Below, one piece after another: positions 1 through 8,813 of a DNA stretch of 64,000 nt (its first letter is position 1; each line of letters starts with the position of its first letter). A model generated the notes under the pieces. That model searched no databases. It was not told the DNA's origin and worked only from the letters and a program-made list of their open reading frames with translations. Origin of the DNA: Enterococcus montenegrensis (GTDB lineage: Bacteria > Bacillota > Bacilli > Lactobacillales > Enterococcaceae); the NCBI RefSeq assembly GCF_029983095.1, contig NZ_CP120467.1:738501-802500 (forward strand), read 5' to 3'. A program made the position numbers and the translations under genes.

Positions 1-1095
1 GGTTATGCTTCACAAAAAGATGCCAAAATTGCTTATGACAAGTATATGGAAACACATGATTTCAACAAGACAGTTCCTAATCAACTGTGTTCTACCAATC
101 AAATGACTTTCGAAGAGTTTTACAAGGATAGGTTTGTAAAATGGTACGAGAGACAGGTGAAGAGTCAAACATATGAGAATGCGCAATTCATATTCGAAAA
201 GCGAATGCAGTTTTTCTATCATTTTCGTGTTCGAGATATTACAAGTCACGATATTGAGGATTGGTTATTTGAACTAAGCCAGACAGAGTCACGCAATTCG
301 CGGAAAAAAGTCAATGGCGAAACGTTATCAAAATCTTATATCAATCGGATTCGGGGACACTTAAAAATTGTATTGGATCGGGCTGTTAAAGAGGGGGTGA
401 TTGCTAAAAATCCCGTTGATGATGTTTCTTCACTTCTTTCTGATAATAAGAAAGTTGAGTTTTGGGAACACAGTGAGTTTCTAAAAGTGATGAATGAATT
501 GAAGGACGATAAGATTCAAACCCACCATCGGAAGATTGTGTATGAAATGCTCTTTTATACTGGCATTCGGATTGGAGAACTTGAAGCTTTGTCTTGGTCG
601 AATGTAGATTTCGAAAAAAACACGATAACGATTGAGAAGACACTAATTTATAATACAAAAGATGATTGGTACTTCTCGACTCCAAAAACGAAATGTGCTT
701 ATCGAACGATTGGGATGGGAAAGAAACTTTCATTAAAGCTCAGACAGTGGTATGACTTGCAAAAACGAATTGGAAATTTTGAATATGTTGCTCAGTTGGA
801 CGGAACATTTACGCCACCTTATTCTTTCGCAAACTGGTTAAAAGAGGCTGCTAAAAAAGCGGGTGTCAAACCGATTAAACTTCACGCGCTACGACATTCT
901 CATGTTGCATTTCTGATTGAGCAGAATATTCAACCGCTATCGATTCAAGAGCGATTGGGCCATGCGAATATCCAAATCACTTTAGGAACTTACGGTCACT
1001 TATATGCGAAGTCAGATCAACAAGTAGTTAACGCGATTGATTATGTTCAAGAGGGCGCTATTCTTTCGAAAAATGACGATTTATTACCAGTCTGA
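1..1095 (+). CDS. Tyrosine recombinase / integrase, 5' end cut by window edge
   Basis: Site-specific DNA integrase of the phage/ICE tyrosine recombinase family. The frame is open from base 1 through the ATG at 46 with no nearby ribosome site, so the true start lies upstream and the gene is partial. Counting from the ATG at 46, a core-binding helical domain occupies about residues 25-115 and the catalytic domain about 140-330. Catalytic residues are visible: Arg175 (TGIRIGELEAL), a Lys in the beta-hairpin (TPKTKCAYRTI), HxxR at 280-283 (HALRH), the LGH motif and the nucleophile Tyr316 (LGTYGHL). Such genes normally lie at one end of an integrated element; the rest of the element would be to the left. 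A perfect hairpin follows about 100 bases later. The family call is firm; the element type (prophage, ICE or Tn916-like) cannot be told. Confidence 0.93.
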   Translation, partial: GYASQKDAKIAYDKYMETHDFNKTVPNQLCSTNQMTFEEFYKDRFVKWYERQVKSQTYENAQFIFEKRMQFFYHFRVRDITSHDIEDWLFELSQTESRNSRKKVNGETLSKSYINRIRGHLKIVLDRAVKEGVIAKNPVDDVSSLLSDNKKVEFWEHSEFLKVMNELKDDKIQTHHRKIVYEMLFYTGIRIGELEALSWSNVDFEKNTITIEKTLIYNTKDDWYFSTPKTKCAYRTIGMGKKLSLKLRQWYDLQKRIGNFEYVAQLDGTFTPPYSFANWLKEAAKKAGVKPIKLHALRHSHVAFLIEQNIQPLSIQERLGHANIQITLGTYGHLYAKSDQQVVNAIDYVQEGAILSKNDDLLPV

Positions 1096-1196
1096 GTTTT
1101 CCACTACGCTACCAGAAGACAGACAAATGCTTTCGTACCAGTGTTTTTGGTTGAGTTGCTCCTGTTTAAGATGTATCGGAAATAATAGGTAACCTT

Positions 1197-1251
1197 AGAA
1201 GCGACCAGTTAAAAGCTAGATCATTAGGCTAGCTTTTAACTGGTCGCTTCT
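1197..1251. terminator. Perfect 23-bp hairpin after the integrase
   Basis: Arms 1197-1219 and 1229-1251 are perfectly complementary around a 9-base loop. Only a short T stretch follows, so it may be a terminator for the integrase or a structure at the element boundary. The rest of 1096-1475 is AT-rich and shows no supported gene. Confidence 0.6.
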
Positions 1252-1475
1252 TTAGTGAATTTTAAATAACAAAATAGAAAGAAAAAATAATTTTTTAAAT
1301 GGTATATATCATTTTGAAATAGCGGAGAATTTGATTAAGAAAAGCTTTTTCCTTTAAAATTTCAGTAAAAAAATTTTTTTGTTATCATAAAACGATTTTA
1401 CGAAAGATAATATCCGTATTTGCATTATCTAAAAATAACGTTTCTTTGTTATTATCAGCCGGCATATGCTTCAGG

Positions 1476-2381
1476 TTAACTTACATAGGTTAAAACTTTT
1501 ATACTTTGTTCGTGGTTGCCCCACTTTTCACCAAAGAGGGTTAAACCGCCTACATGCTCCATATTTTCTTCTGAAGCAATGCGCAATGTAAAATAATCGG
1601 TTCCTTTAAGTGCTAAGTCATTAATATTTAAATCTGTCGTAGGAACGCCATCAATACTTGTGTCATATTGATTAATCCGGATATGTTTTAATTCACCATA
1701 TTGACTACAAGTATCGGGCCACCAAGTTGGAGTTAGGCGCCCACGAACATCGGCATAATTGCCTCGGACAGTGTCGCTGCCCAATTTCTTTCCGTTGATA
1801 TAATACGTAACGTCACTTGGCCAAGTATTATTAGAAATCGGAAATTCAGATGCGATTTCAAAACTAATATCTAATAATTCAAGGTGATCATCAACTTGAA
1901 CGAGGTTAGGAATTTTATATTCTAAAAAACCTTTTCCGGTCCAAACTAATTGTGCGTTGACGCGTTGACTATCAAGAAAAGAACGAGGCTGATCGGCCAT
2001 ACCGATATGCCCTTCTTCTGAGGCTAGACCACAAGTTGGCTCCGCGTGGTAGTCGGTAAAATGTCCCACTTTTACGTCAGCATGGTAGTGTCGGTATTCT
2101 GGAAAAATTTTTTCCGGAAACTCAATGCCAATTTGATCAATCGCTAAGGCAACGATTTTTTGCAAACCAAATTTACCTGGACAACGACGCGTCTTTACAA
2201 CACCAGCATCTTCTAATTGTTGGACGTGCCGCGTTGTGATGGCATTTGAAATGGCGAGGGCTTTGGCAATTTCACCAATATTCATTTCGCCAGTCGCTAG
2301 TTGATTTACAATTCCCAGTCGCGTTTCGTTTGCTAAGGCTTGTAAAACGGGGAGTGATTTTGTCGATGTATCAATAATCAT
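1476..2381 (-). CDS. ArsR-type HTH regulator with C-terminal sugar-sensing-like domain
   Basis: Predicted transcriptional regulator of the adjacent glycan locus. Residues about 8-75 form an ArsR-like winged helix (LQALANETRLGIVNQLATG, then the recognition-helix region ISNAITTRHVQQLEDAG). The remaining ~220 residues are not the usual short ArsR metal-binding tail; they are rich in Trp, Tyr and His and look like a ligand-binding beta domain, in keeping with long ArsR-like regulators next to carbohydrate genes. It is transcribed divergently from the GH2-ABC-GH92 operon across a 240-base spacer with a palindrome and a cre-like site. The ligand is presumably a sugar released by these enzymes; that is inference. 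No cysteine cluster typical of metal sensors is seen. Confidence 0.75.
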   Translation of the reverse strand: MIIDTSTKSLPVLQALANETRLGIVNQLATGEMNIGEIAKALAISNAITTRHVQQLEDAGVVKTRRCPGKFGLQKIVALAIDQIGIEFPEKIFPEYRHYHADVKVGHFTDYHAEPTCGLASEEGHIGMADQPRSFLDSQRVNAQLVWTGKGFLEYKIPNLVQVDDHLELLDISFEIASEFPISNNTWPSDVTYYINGKKLGSDTVRGNYADVRGRLTPTWWPDTCSQYGELKHIRINQYDTSIDGVPTTDLNINDLALKGTDYFTLRIASEENMEHVGGLTLFGEKWGNHEQSIKVLTYVS

Positions 2382-2442
2382 AGAAAAGCTCCTTTACTTT
2401 TTCGTTAAGTATAACTCTAGTAATAATTGTAATTTTATAAGT

Positions 2443-2465
2443 TATTTTACTAATTGGTTAAAATA
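2443..2465. promoter_or_regulatory. Inverted repeat, candidate operator of the ArsR-like regulator
   Basis: TATTTTA and TAAAATA arms (2443-2449, 2459-2465) with a 9-base spacer lie about 60 bases upstream of the regulator start in the divergent promoter region. Size and place suit an operator; no binding data. Confidence 0.4.
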
Positions 2466-2497
2466 GTTAAGGTTGATAGAACGGCATTGACGCTCTA

Positions 2498-2511
2498 TGA
2501 AAACGCTGTTA
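2498..2511 (+). promoter_or_regulatory. Candidate cre site (CcpA catabolite repression)
   Basis: TGAAAACGCTGTTA matches 13 of 14 positions of the cre consensus TGWNANCGNTNWCA and lies 113 bases before the GH2 start, just upstream of a TTGACC -35-like element at 2524. This predicts glucose repression of the glycan operon. Confidence 0.6.
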
Positions 2512-2623
2512 TTATTTTGTGTGTTGACCGATAAGTTAAATAGTAATGTTATTATAAGTCTTTGTTAACCAAAAGGTCAATAATGTTTTTTGAAAATAGA
2601 CCAAAGAATTTTTGGAGGTAAGC

Positions 2624-4453
2624 ATGTTAAACAGGAAAGAACATCCGCGACCACAGCTGATAAGAAAGAAATGGCAAAGTTTAGATGGAAAATGGGATTT
2701 TGCCTTTGATGATAACAATATCGGCCTAATAGAAAATTGGTTCAAAGTATTACCTGCAGCATATAAAATTTTGGTTCCGTTTACATATGAGACGGAATTG
2801 AGTGGTATACACGATACGTCTCACCACAAGATTGTTTGGTACCAACGCACGTTTGAAAATGATAATGATGAAAATCAGGTCCTTTATTTCGAAGGTGTGG
2901 ATTTTCAAACGCAGGTTTGGCTAAATGGACATTTACTTGGAACACATAAGGGTGGTTACGAGCGATTTTCTTTTGATTTGCAACCTTATTTAACCAAAGG
3001 GACAAATACGATTACATTACGCGTTGAAGATTCACTTTCTTGTGAACAGCCAAGAGGAAAGCAGCGCTGGCTAAAAGATAATTTCGGATGCTGGTACGTT
3101 CAAACAACTGGCATTTGGAAATCAGTTTGGTTAGAAGAAGCCGGTGAGCAGCGGATAAATTATTTAAAACTCACACCAGAATTGGATTTAGATTTATTAA
3201 AAGTAGAAGTGGAATTAAAAGACGCCACTGTTTTGCCAGAAAGTAAAAGTTACTACATCGAAGCCGAGGCAAGTTTTAAAGGTGAATTAATAAGTTATCA
3301 TAAGGGATTATTTCATCACAACGGGAGCAACTTTACCTTAGATACCCGGGTCAAAGAAAATGCAGACTCAGGTACACAGCGTTGGAGCCCACATACGCCT
3401 AACTTATATGATTTAACTGTGCGTTTATACACGCAAACTGGCGAGTTATTAGATGAAGTATACAGCTATTTCGGTATGCGAAAACTTAGCATCGAAAATG
3501 GACAAATTTTACTGAATAATCGTCAATTATACCAACGCTTGATTCTAGATCAGGGCTATTGGCCTGAATCAGGTATTACGCCACCATCCGTTGCAGCGTT
3601 GGAAAAAGATTTAGAAAAAATAAGTGCAATGGGCTATAACGGATTACGCAAACATCAAAAAATTGAAGATGAGCGCTTTTTATATCTGTGTGATGAAAAA
3701 GGAATTCTTGTCTGGGCAGAGATGCCATCGACTTATGTCTTTAATGATATTGCGATTGCACAGTTTACAAAAGAATGGTTAGAAATTGTGAAGCAACACT
3801 ACAATCACCCAGCAGTTATTACTTGGGTACCTTTTAATGAAAGTTGGGGAATAAAAGGTGTTAATGAACATGCGCGTCCACAACATTTCACCGAAGGAAT
3901 TTACCATTTGACAAAAGCAATTGATCCCAATCGTCCTGTTATTACAAATGATGGATGGGAACATACGATTTCAGATATTTTAACCTTACACGATTATGAA
4001 GAAACTGGCTTAGCATTTGCTAAACGCTATTCCGATCAACAAGATTTTGCGACCCATGGTTATTCAAATAAAGAAAAAATTATTAATAATGAAATCCAAT
4101 TTAATGACGGCTGGTTCGCCTTTGCTAAGGGCTTTTCATATAAGGGACAACCTATCATGATTAGCGAATTTGGCGGTATTGCATTTACTGCCGATAGTGA
4201 AGATCAGTGGGGTTATGGTAATCAAGTCAAAAATGAAACCGAATTCATGAAACGCTTTGAAAAAATTCATGCAGCAATCCAAAGTATTCCGTATATTACA
4301 GGTTTTTGTTACACCCAGCTAACAGATGTTGAACAGGAAGTAAATGGGTTGTTAACAGCAGATCGTAAAGACAAAGTGGATTTGACAAAAGTTAAAGAAA
4401 TCAATGAGCGTCGCATTAATTTTAGCGAGATGAAAATAGAGAATAATTTTTAA
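2624..4453 (+). CDS. Glycoside hydrolase family 2 (beta-galactosidase/glucuronidase/mannosidase-like)
   Basis: Cytoplasmic retaining beta-glycosidase of family GH2, 609 residues. The order is the GH2 one: a sugar-binding jelly-roll (residues ~10-170, with the VWLNGHLLGTHKGGY segment), an immunoglobulin-like domain, then a TIM barrel from ~290. The acid/base Glu is residue 406 (PFNESWG) and the nucleophile Glu is residue 515 (MISEFGG). No signal peptide. The ATG at 2624 is chosen because GGAGG lies 5 bases upstream; an in-frame TTG at 2612 precedes that ribosome site. First gene of the operon running to the GH92 and DUF4965 genes, so a beta-linked sugar of the same glycan (for example mannose or galactose) is a reasonable guess. 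The exact substrate cannot be assigned. Confidence 0.9.
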   Translation: MLNRKEHPRPQLIRKKWQSLDGKWDFAFDDNNIGLIENWFKVLPAAYKILVPFTYETELSGIHDTSHHKIVWYQRTFENDNDENQVLYFEGVDFQTQVWLNGHLLGTHKGGYERFSFDLQPYLTKGTNTITLRVEDSLSCEQPRGKQRWLKDNFGCWYVQTTGIWKSVWLEEAGEQRINYLKLTPELDLDLLKVEVELKDATVLPESKSYYIEAEASFKGELISYHKGLFHHNGSNFTLDTRVKENADSGTQRWSPHTPNLYDLTVRLYTQTGELLDEVYSYFGMRKLSIENGQILLNNRQLYQRLILDQGYWPESGITPPSVAALEKDLEKISAMGYNGLRKHQKIEDERFLYLCDEKGILVWAEMPSTYVFNDIAIAQFTKEWLEIVKQHYNHPAVITWVPFNESWGIKGVNEHARPQHFTEGIYHLTKAIDPNRPVITNDGWEHTISDILTLHDYEETGLAFAKRYSDQQDFATHGYSNKEKIINNEIQFNDGWFAFAKGFSYKGQPIMISEFGGIAFTADSEDQWGYGNQVKNETEFMKRFEKIHAAIQSIPYITGFCYTQLTDVEQEVNGLLTADRKDKVDLTKVKEINERRINFSEMKIENNF

Positions 4454-4521
4454 ACAGGGCATTAATTCGCAGTTTCTTGTAAGAGAAGCTAGCAATTTTA
4501 TTTATTTTTGGAGGAATAGAT

Positions 4522-6099
4522 ATGAAGAAATGGAAGACATCTTTATTGGGATTAACATTGTCAGCGGTTGCATTATTATCACTTAGCGCTTGCGGTTCTG
4601 GAAATGCAAGCTCAGAGGACAAAGCAGGTGATAGTAAAGGGTTCACGTTATTAAGTCCAGATCACAGTGCTGATCATCCAAAAAATAAGGATCTTTGGAT
4701 GTGGAAAGAGTATGAGAAGAAGACTGGTGTGCCAATTACTTGGCAGGAAACAAAAGATATTAATGAAAAGAAAAATTTACTTTTATCAGAATCAAAATTA
4801 CCTGATGCCTTTTACCAAGTTTATTGGACATCTGATGAGTTAGTAAAATATGGCGGGCAAGGAATGTTTCAGCCAATTGAAGATTTAATTGAAAAGCATG
4901 CACCAAACTTTAATAAATTAATGGAAGAACACCCTGAAATTCGTAAAAGTATTACCGCACCAGACGGTCATATTTATTTCCTACCAGAATTGTCGATTGA
5001 TCCACAAATCATGGGCTTAACATTTAGATACTATATTAACCAAGAATGGTTGGATAAATTAGGCCTTGAAAAACCACGTACAACAGAAGAATTAAAAGAA
5101 GTGTTAACACAATTTGTTACAAAAGATCCAAATGGTAATGGCAAAGCTGACGAACAAGGTTGGTACATGAATAGCGGTGAACTACCAAATAGTTTTGAAA
5201 AACTATTGATGGCCGCTTACGGTATGGGAACAGGCGGAAGAACAGGGATCGAGTCTTCTGTTTATTATGAAAAAGATGGTTCAATGCAATTAACATTAAA
5301 CAGCGATCGGATGAAAGATGTTTGGAAATATGAAGCAGACCTTTACCAAAATGGTTTAATGTCTAAGAATTCTTTTGCGGGTGCTGATGGTGATAAATGG
5401 CGTGCAGATGCAGCCAATAATACAGTTGGTCTTTGGACTTGGGTGAGCCCAGAATTTATCGGAGGTTCCGTTCAAGATAAATATACACCAATTAATATTA
5501 TCGCAGGGCCTGAAGGAGATAAAAGTCTTGTTATTAACGGACCAGTGGGAACTTCAGGTTTAGTTATTACCAAAGATTGTAAAGATCCAGGCAAATTATT
5601 AGAATGGACAGATTACTGGTACAGTCAAGAAGGATCTGACTTTGGCTATTTAGGCGAAGAGGACGTTACTTACCATAAAGTTGGGGATAAAAACGTCTAT
5701 GTGGATAAGATTTTGAATTACGATAAAGGGGCACAATTAGGCGCATACCAATATCTAGATAATGTTTACGGTGGTGGCTACCCATATTTAAATCCAGATC
5801 AAGCCAACCGCGATATCGCACAAGGGTTAGAACCAATTCAATACGACGATTTTAATGAAGAAGTTATGCCAGAAAAAATGTTATCACCAGTAATGCCAAC
5901 ACCAGAAGAGTCTGGTCAGCTATCAACAATCATGACAGATATGAACAACTATGTTGAACAATCTCGGGTGAAGTTTGTGACAGGTGAATGGAACTTTACA
6001 AATGATTGGGATAAATATGTGAAACAGCTGAAAAAAATCGGCTCAGATAAATTACTTGAAATTCGCCGTACGCAATATGAACGTTATGACAAAGAATAG
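4522..6099 (+). CDS. ABC transporter sugar-binding lipoprotein (family 1, LplA-like)
   Basis: Extracellular solute-binding protein of a carbohydrate ABC importer, 525 residues. The N-terminus has a lipoprotein signal with lipobox LSAC near residue 24, followed by a Gly/Ser/Asn linker. The size (over 500 residues, longer than MalE-type proteins) and the KLPDAFY and TDYWYSQEGSDFGYLG segments fit the large LplA/YtcQ-type binding proteins for oligosaccharides or polysaccharide fragments. It follows the GH2 gene by 68 bases and precedes two permeases; a stem-loop behind it probably allows higher expression than the permeases. It likely captures the oligosaccharide that the cytoplasmic GH2 and GH92 enzymes degrade. 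Good RBS (GGAGG) before the ATG. Confidence 0.92.
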   Translation: MKKWKTSLLGLTLSAVALLSLSACGSGNASSEDKAGDSKGFTLLSPDHSADHPKNKDLWMWKEYEKKTGVPITWQETKDINEKKNLLLSESKLPDAFYQVYWTSDELVKYGGQGMFQPIEDLIEKHAPNFNKLMEEHPEIRKSITAPDGHIYFLPELSIDPQIMGLTFRYYINQEWLDKLGLEKPRTTEELKEVLTQFVTKDPNGNGKADEQGWYMNSGELPNSFEKLLMAAYGMGTGGRTGIESSVYYEKDGSMQLTLNSDRMKDVWKYEADLYQNGLMSKNSFAGADGDKWRADAANNTVGLWTWVSPEFIGGSVQDKYTPINIIAGPEGDKSLVINGPVGTSGLVITKDCKDPGKLLEWTDYWYSQEGSDFGYLGEEDVTYHKVGDKNVYVDKILNYDKGAQLGAYQYLDNVYGGGYPYLNPDQANRDIAQGLEPIQYDDFNEEVMPEKMLSPVMPTPEESGQLSTIMTDMNNYVEQSRVKFVTGEWNFTNDWDKYVKQLKKIGSDKLLEIRRTQYERYDKE

Positions 6100-6112
6100 A
6101 TAAAACTTTTGT

Positions 6113-6153
6113 CCAGGCTTAAAGCAAAATACTACAAGAAGCTTTAAGCCTGG
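6113..6153 (+). terminator. Intercistronic stem-loop between binding protein and permease genes
   Basis: Perfect 13-bp arms (6113-6125, 6141-6153) in a 150-base spacer, followed by a weak T-rich stretch. This place is typical for partial terminators or mRNA-stabilising stems that set binding protein above permease levels. Confidence 0.65.
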
Positions 6154-6249
6154 TTCTTTATGACAAAATGTTTTATTGAACCAATCAGCTTAGGATTAAG
6201 ATGCTGCGCTGAACAGTTTAATAAAACAAGGAGAAAGGAAGAATAATAG

Positions 6250-7227
6250 ATGGTAGAAAAATTATTATTCGATATGAAAAAGCATAAATGGCTTAATGCG
6301 TTATTCGTTGTACCGATGGAGGCTTTAAATAAATTGTTATTCGATATGAAAAAGCACAAGTGGTTATATATTATGCTGGTCATTCCTGTGTTATTCGTTC
6401 TAATTTGGAATTATTGGCCGATGTATGGTGTTGTGATTGCTTTTAAAGATTATTCACCAGCTTTTGGTATTTGGGGAAGCCCTTGGGTAGGGTTAAAACA
6501 TTTCCAGCGGTTCTTTGATTCTTATTTCTTCTTAGAAATTATTGTTAATACAATTCGCGTTAGTTTTTATAGTTTATTAGTAGGTATTCCGTTGCCAATC
6601 ATTTTGGCGTTAATGTTTAACGAGATTAAGCGGAAATGGTTCAAATCGACTGTTCAAACAGTTTCATATATTCCCAACTTTATTTCAGTCGTAGTTGTTA
6701 TCGGAATGGTTACCTTCTTTTTTTCTGAACAAGGTTCTATTAATCAAATTTTAACTTCTCTACACATGAAGCCAATTGATTTTTTAGGTGATGCGAAGTG
6801 GTTTCCGCATGTTTATGTTTGGTCTGGGATTTGGCAAGGTGTCGGCTGGGGAACGTTGATTTATACAGCGGCAATGTCTGGTGTACCCCAAGATCAATAC
6901 GAAGCGGCGTATCTTGAAGGGGCAACACGGATGCAGTGTATTCGCAATATCACAATTCCGGCAATTATGCCAACTATTGTGATTTCTGCAATTTTAGCAA
7001 CAGGTAGCGTGATGTCAGTTGGTTTTGAAAAAGCGTATTTATTGCAAAATGCATCGAATCTGGCTACTTCAGAAGTATTGTCGACTTATACATATAAAGT
7101 CGGTTTGATTAACGGTGAGTATAGTTTTTCTGCTGCAGTTGGGTTGTTTAATAATATCGTCAATTTCATCATGCTTTTTGTCGTCAACAAGATCGCACAA
7201 AAAACTGGCGAAAATAGTTTGTGGTAG
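6250..7227 (+). CDS. ABC sugar transporter permease (LplB/YteP-like) with duplicated N-terminus
   Basis: Inner membrane permease of the oligosaccharide importer, 325 residues with six predicted transmembrane segments. The EAA loop is visible as EAAYLEGATRMQCIRNITIPA near residue 218. The N-terminus is odd: KLLFDMKKHKW occurs twice (residues 4-14 and 28-38), each followed by a hydrophobic stretch, so the protein starts with an extra partial copy of its own cytoplasmic start and first membrane helix. In-frame ATGs exist at 6316 and 6346. It pairs with the next gene; no ATPase is in the locus, which suits a shared MsmX-type ATPase encoded elsewhere (known for this family, inferred here). Confidence 0.92.
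   Translation: MVEKLLFDMKKHKWLNALFVVPMEALNKLLFDMKKHKWLYIMLVIPVLFVLIWNYWPMYGVVIAFKDYSPAFGIWGSPWVGLKHFQRFFDSYFFLEIIVNTIRVSFYSLLVGIPLPIILALMFNEIKRKWFKSTVQTVSYIPNFISVVVVIGMVTFFFSEQGSINQILTSLHMKPIDFLGDAKWFPHVYVWSGIWQGVGWGTLIYTAAMSGVPQDQYEAAYLEGATRMQCIRNITIPAIMPTIVISAILATGSVMSVGFEKAYLLQNASNLATSEVLSTYTYKVGLINGEYSFSAAVGLFNNIVNFIMLFVVNKIAQKTGENSLW
6259..6363 (+). repeat. 33-base direct repeat inside permease start
   Basis: Copies at 6259-6291 and 6331-6363, 72 bases apart. They differ at three positions, all synonymous (TTA/TTG, CAT/CAC, AAA/AAG), so the encoded peptide is identical in both. Confidence 0.9.
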
Positions 7228-7245
7228 GAAGGCGGAACGAGCAAA

Positions 7246-8148
7246 ATGGAAAAAATGCGATACATCTCAACAAAATCAGATAAAGTTTTTGATATCGTCA
7301 ATATTGTAATCATTACATTGTTGACTTTAATTTTGTTATACCCGATTGTTTTTGTAGTAAACGCTTCTTTTAGTAATCCTAATAAAATTTACGAAGTGCC
7401 GTTATTACTTTGGCCCCGTGGATTTAATGTTAAAGGCTATACTGAAATTTTAAAAAATAAAGACATCTTAGTCGGTTTTAAAAATGCTGTTATTTATACA
7501 GGGTTAGGAACATTGGTAAGTGTTGTAGTTACAACATTAGGTGCGTATCCACTTTCCCGGAAAGATTTACGCGGACGCTCAATGCTGACTTTATTTTTCA
7601 CAATTACAATGTTCTTTGGCGGTGGCTTAATCCCAACGTATTTGGTCAACCAACGATTAGGTATCATCAATACGTTGTGGGTAATGATTTTGCCGGGGGC
7701 TGTGGGCGTTTACAACATGATTTTAATGCGAACTTATTTCCAACAAAATATTCCTTCTGAATTAGTGGAAAGTGCTTATATGGATGGCGCTAATGATTTG
7801 CAGCTTTTATATAAAATCGTACTGCCACTTTCAACACCAATCATTGTGGTCATCGCAATGTTTAATGGGGTAGGACGCTGGAATTCTTACTTTGATGCCA
7901 TGATCTATTTACGCGATCGGGCGCGCTTTCCATTACAATTGATTTTGCGAGAAATTTTGATACAAGGACAATTTGGTGATGACGTGAACCAAACCTTGGT
8001 AGGAAGTGCTCAGGCGGAATTAATGATGTTGAAACTAACATTGAAATACAGTGTGGTTATTGTCTCTACGTTACCAGTGTTACTGTTTTATCCAATTGTT
8101 GCCAAGTATTTTGAAAAAGGTATTTTAGTCGGAGCTATAAAGGGGTAA
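7246..8148 (+). CDS. ABC sugar transporter permease (LplC/YtcP-like)
   Basis: Second membrane permease of the oligosaccharide importer, 300 residues, six predicted transmembrane helices. The EAA-type loop reads ESAYMDGANDLQLLYKIVLPLS near residue 180. The FFGGGLIPTYLV segment and the C-terminal VAKYFEKGILVGAIKG are typical of the LplC/YtcP subgroup of carbohydrate permeases. It starts 18 bases after the preceding permease and is followed within 5 bases by the DUF624 gene, so the three are co-transcribed. It would form the heterodimeric channel with the product of 6250-7227. Confidence 0.94.
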   Translation: MEKMRYISTKSDKVFDIVNIVIITLLTLILLYPIVFVVNASFSNPNKIYEVPLLLWPRGFNVKGYTEILKNKDILVGFKNAVIYTGLGTLVSVVVTTLGAYPLSRKDLRGRSMLTLFFTITMFFGGGLIPTYLVNQRLGIINTLWVMILPGAVGVYNMILMRTYFQQNIPSELVESAYMDGANDLQLLYKIVLPLSTPIIVVIAMFNGVGRWNSYFDAMIYLRDRARFPLQLILREILIQGQFGDDVNQTLVGSAQAELMMLKLTLKYSVVIVSTLPVLLFYPIVAKYFEKGILVGAIKG

Positions 8149-8153
8149 GAAGA

Positions 8154-8783
8154 GTGGTTAATAAAATTTATGAAGTTTTTAATCGAATTTACTATTTAAT
8201 GAAATTAAATGGATTGTGGCTGTTATTTACGCTTTTAGGTGGCGTCGTGCTGGGGATTATTCCAGCAACGATTGCACTGTATGCTTGTATGCGACAACAA
8301 ATTCGTTATGAATCAGAAAATCATTTGTTTCAAATGTTCAAAAAATATTATGGCGAGAATTTCCGCCGTAGTCTACTATTTAGTGCCGTATTTACCGCTA
8401 TTGCATTATTCTTTTTAGGTGAAACGATCGTCTTAGCTAATGCAGGCCCAGGAAATCTGTTATTAGAAATTGCGATTAAAGCGACCCGCTTGCTTTTGAT
8501 TTTAGGTGTCGCAATGTTTTTCCCAATCTTTGTTCACTTTGATGTAAGAGGCGTAAAAACGATTTTGCAGCCGATGCTGTTTTTACTGATTTGTCCTTTG
8601 GAAGTCATCTATATGGCGGTGATTTTTGTAATCGTTAGTTTGTTATTTGCCATTAGTCCGCTTTTGATTCTTTTTATCGGCGTTGCATTACCTGCTTACG
8701 GAATGAGTCTGATTATGTTGAAAAAATTTGAACGGTTAGAAAAAAATATTAATTTAAGTGATTTTGCACAAGCCAATCGCTAA
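8154..8783 (+). CDS. DUF624 (YesL-family) membrane protein
   Basis: Integral membrane protein of 209 residues with about four to five hydrophobic segments. Conserved DUF624 features are visible: an N-terminal amphipathic start, LLFTLLGGVVLGIIPATIALY, and the FRRSLLFSAVFTAIALFFLG region. Members are commonly found inside LplABC/YtcQ-type carbohydrate ABC loci, but their molecular role is not established. The GTG start at 8154 lies 5 bases after the permease stop with only a weak purine-rich site, suggesting translational coupling. Confidence 0.85.
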   Translation: MVNKIYEVFNRIYYLMKLNGLWLLFTLLGGVVLGIIPATIALYACMRQQIRYESENHLFQMFKKYYGENFRRSLLFSAVFTAIALFFLGETIVLANAGPGNLLLEIAIKATRLLLILGVAMFFPIFVHFDVRGVKTILQPMLFLLICPLEVIYMAVIFVIVSLLFAISPLLILFIGVALPAYGMSLIMLKKFERLEKNINLSDFAQANR

Positions 8784-8813
8784 AAACGAACGCAAATTTA
8801 AAGGAGTCTCTAG

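Noticed and set aside
6144..6383. Minus-strand frame with HLCFFISNNN twice
   Set aside because: The repeat in this frame is only the reverse reading of the direct repeat in the permease gene.
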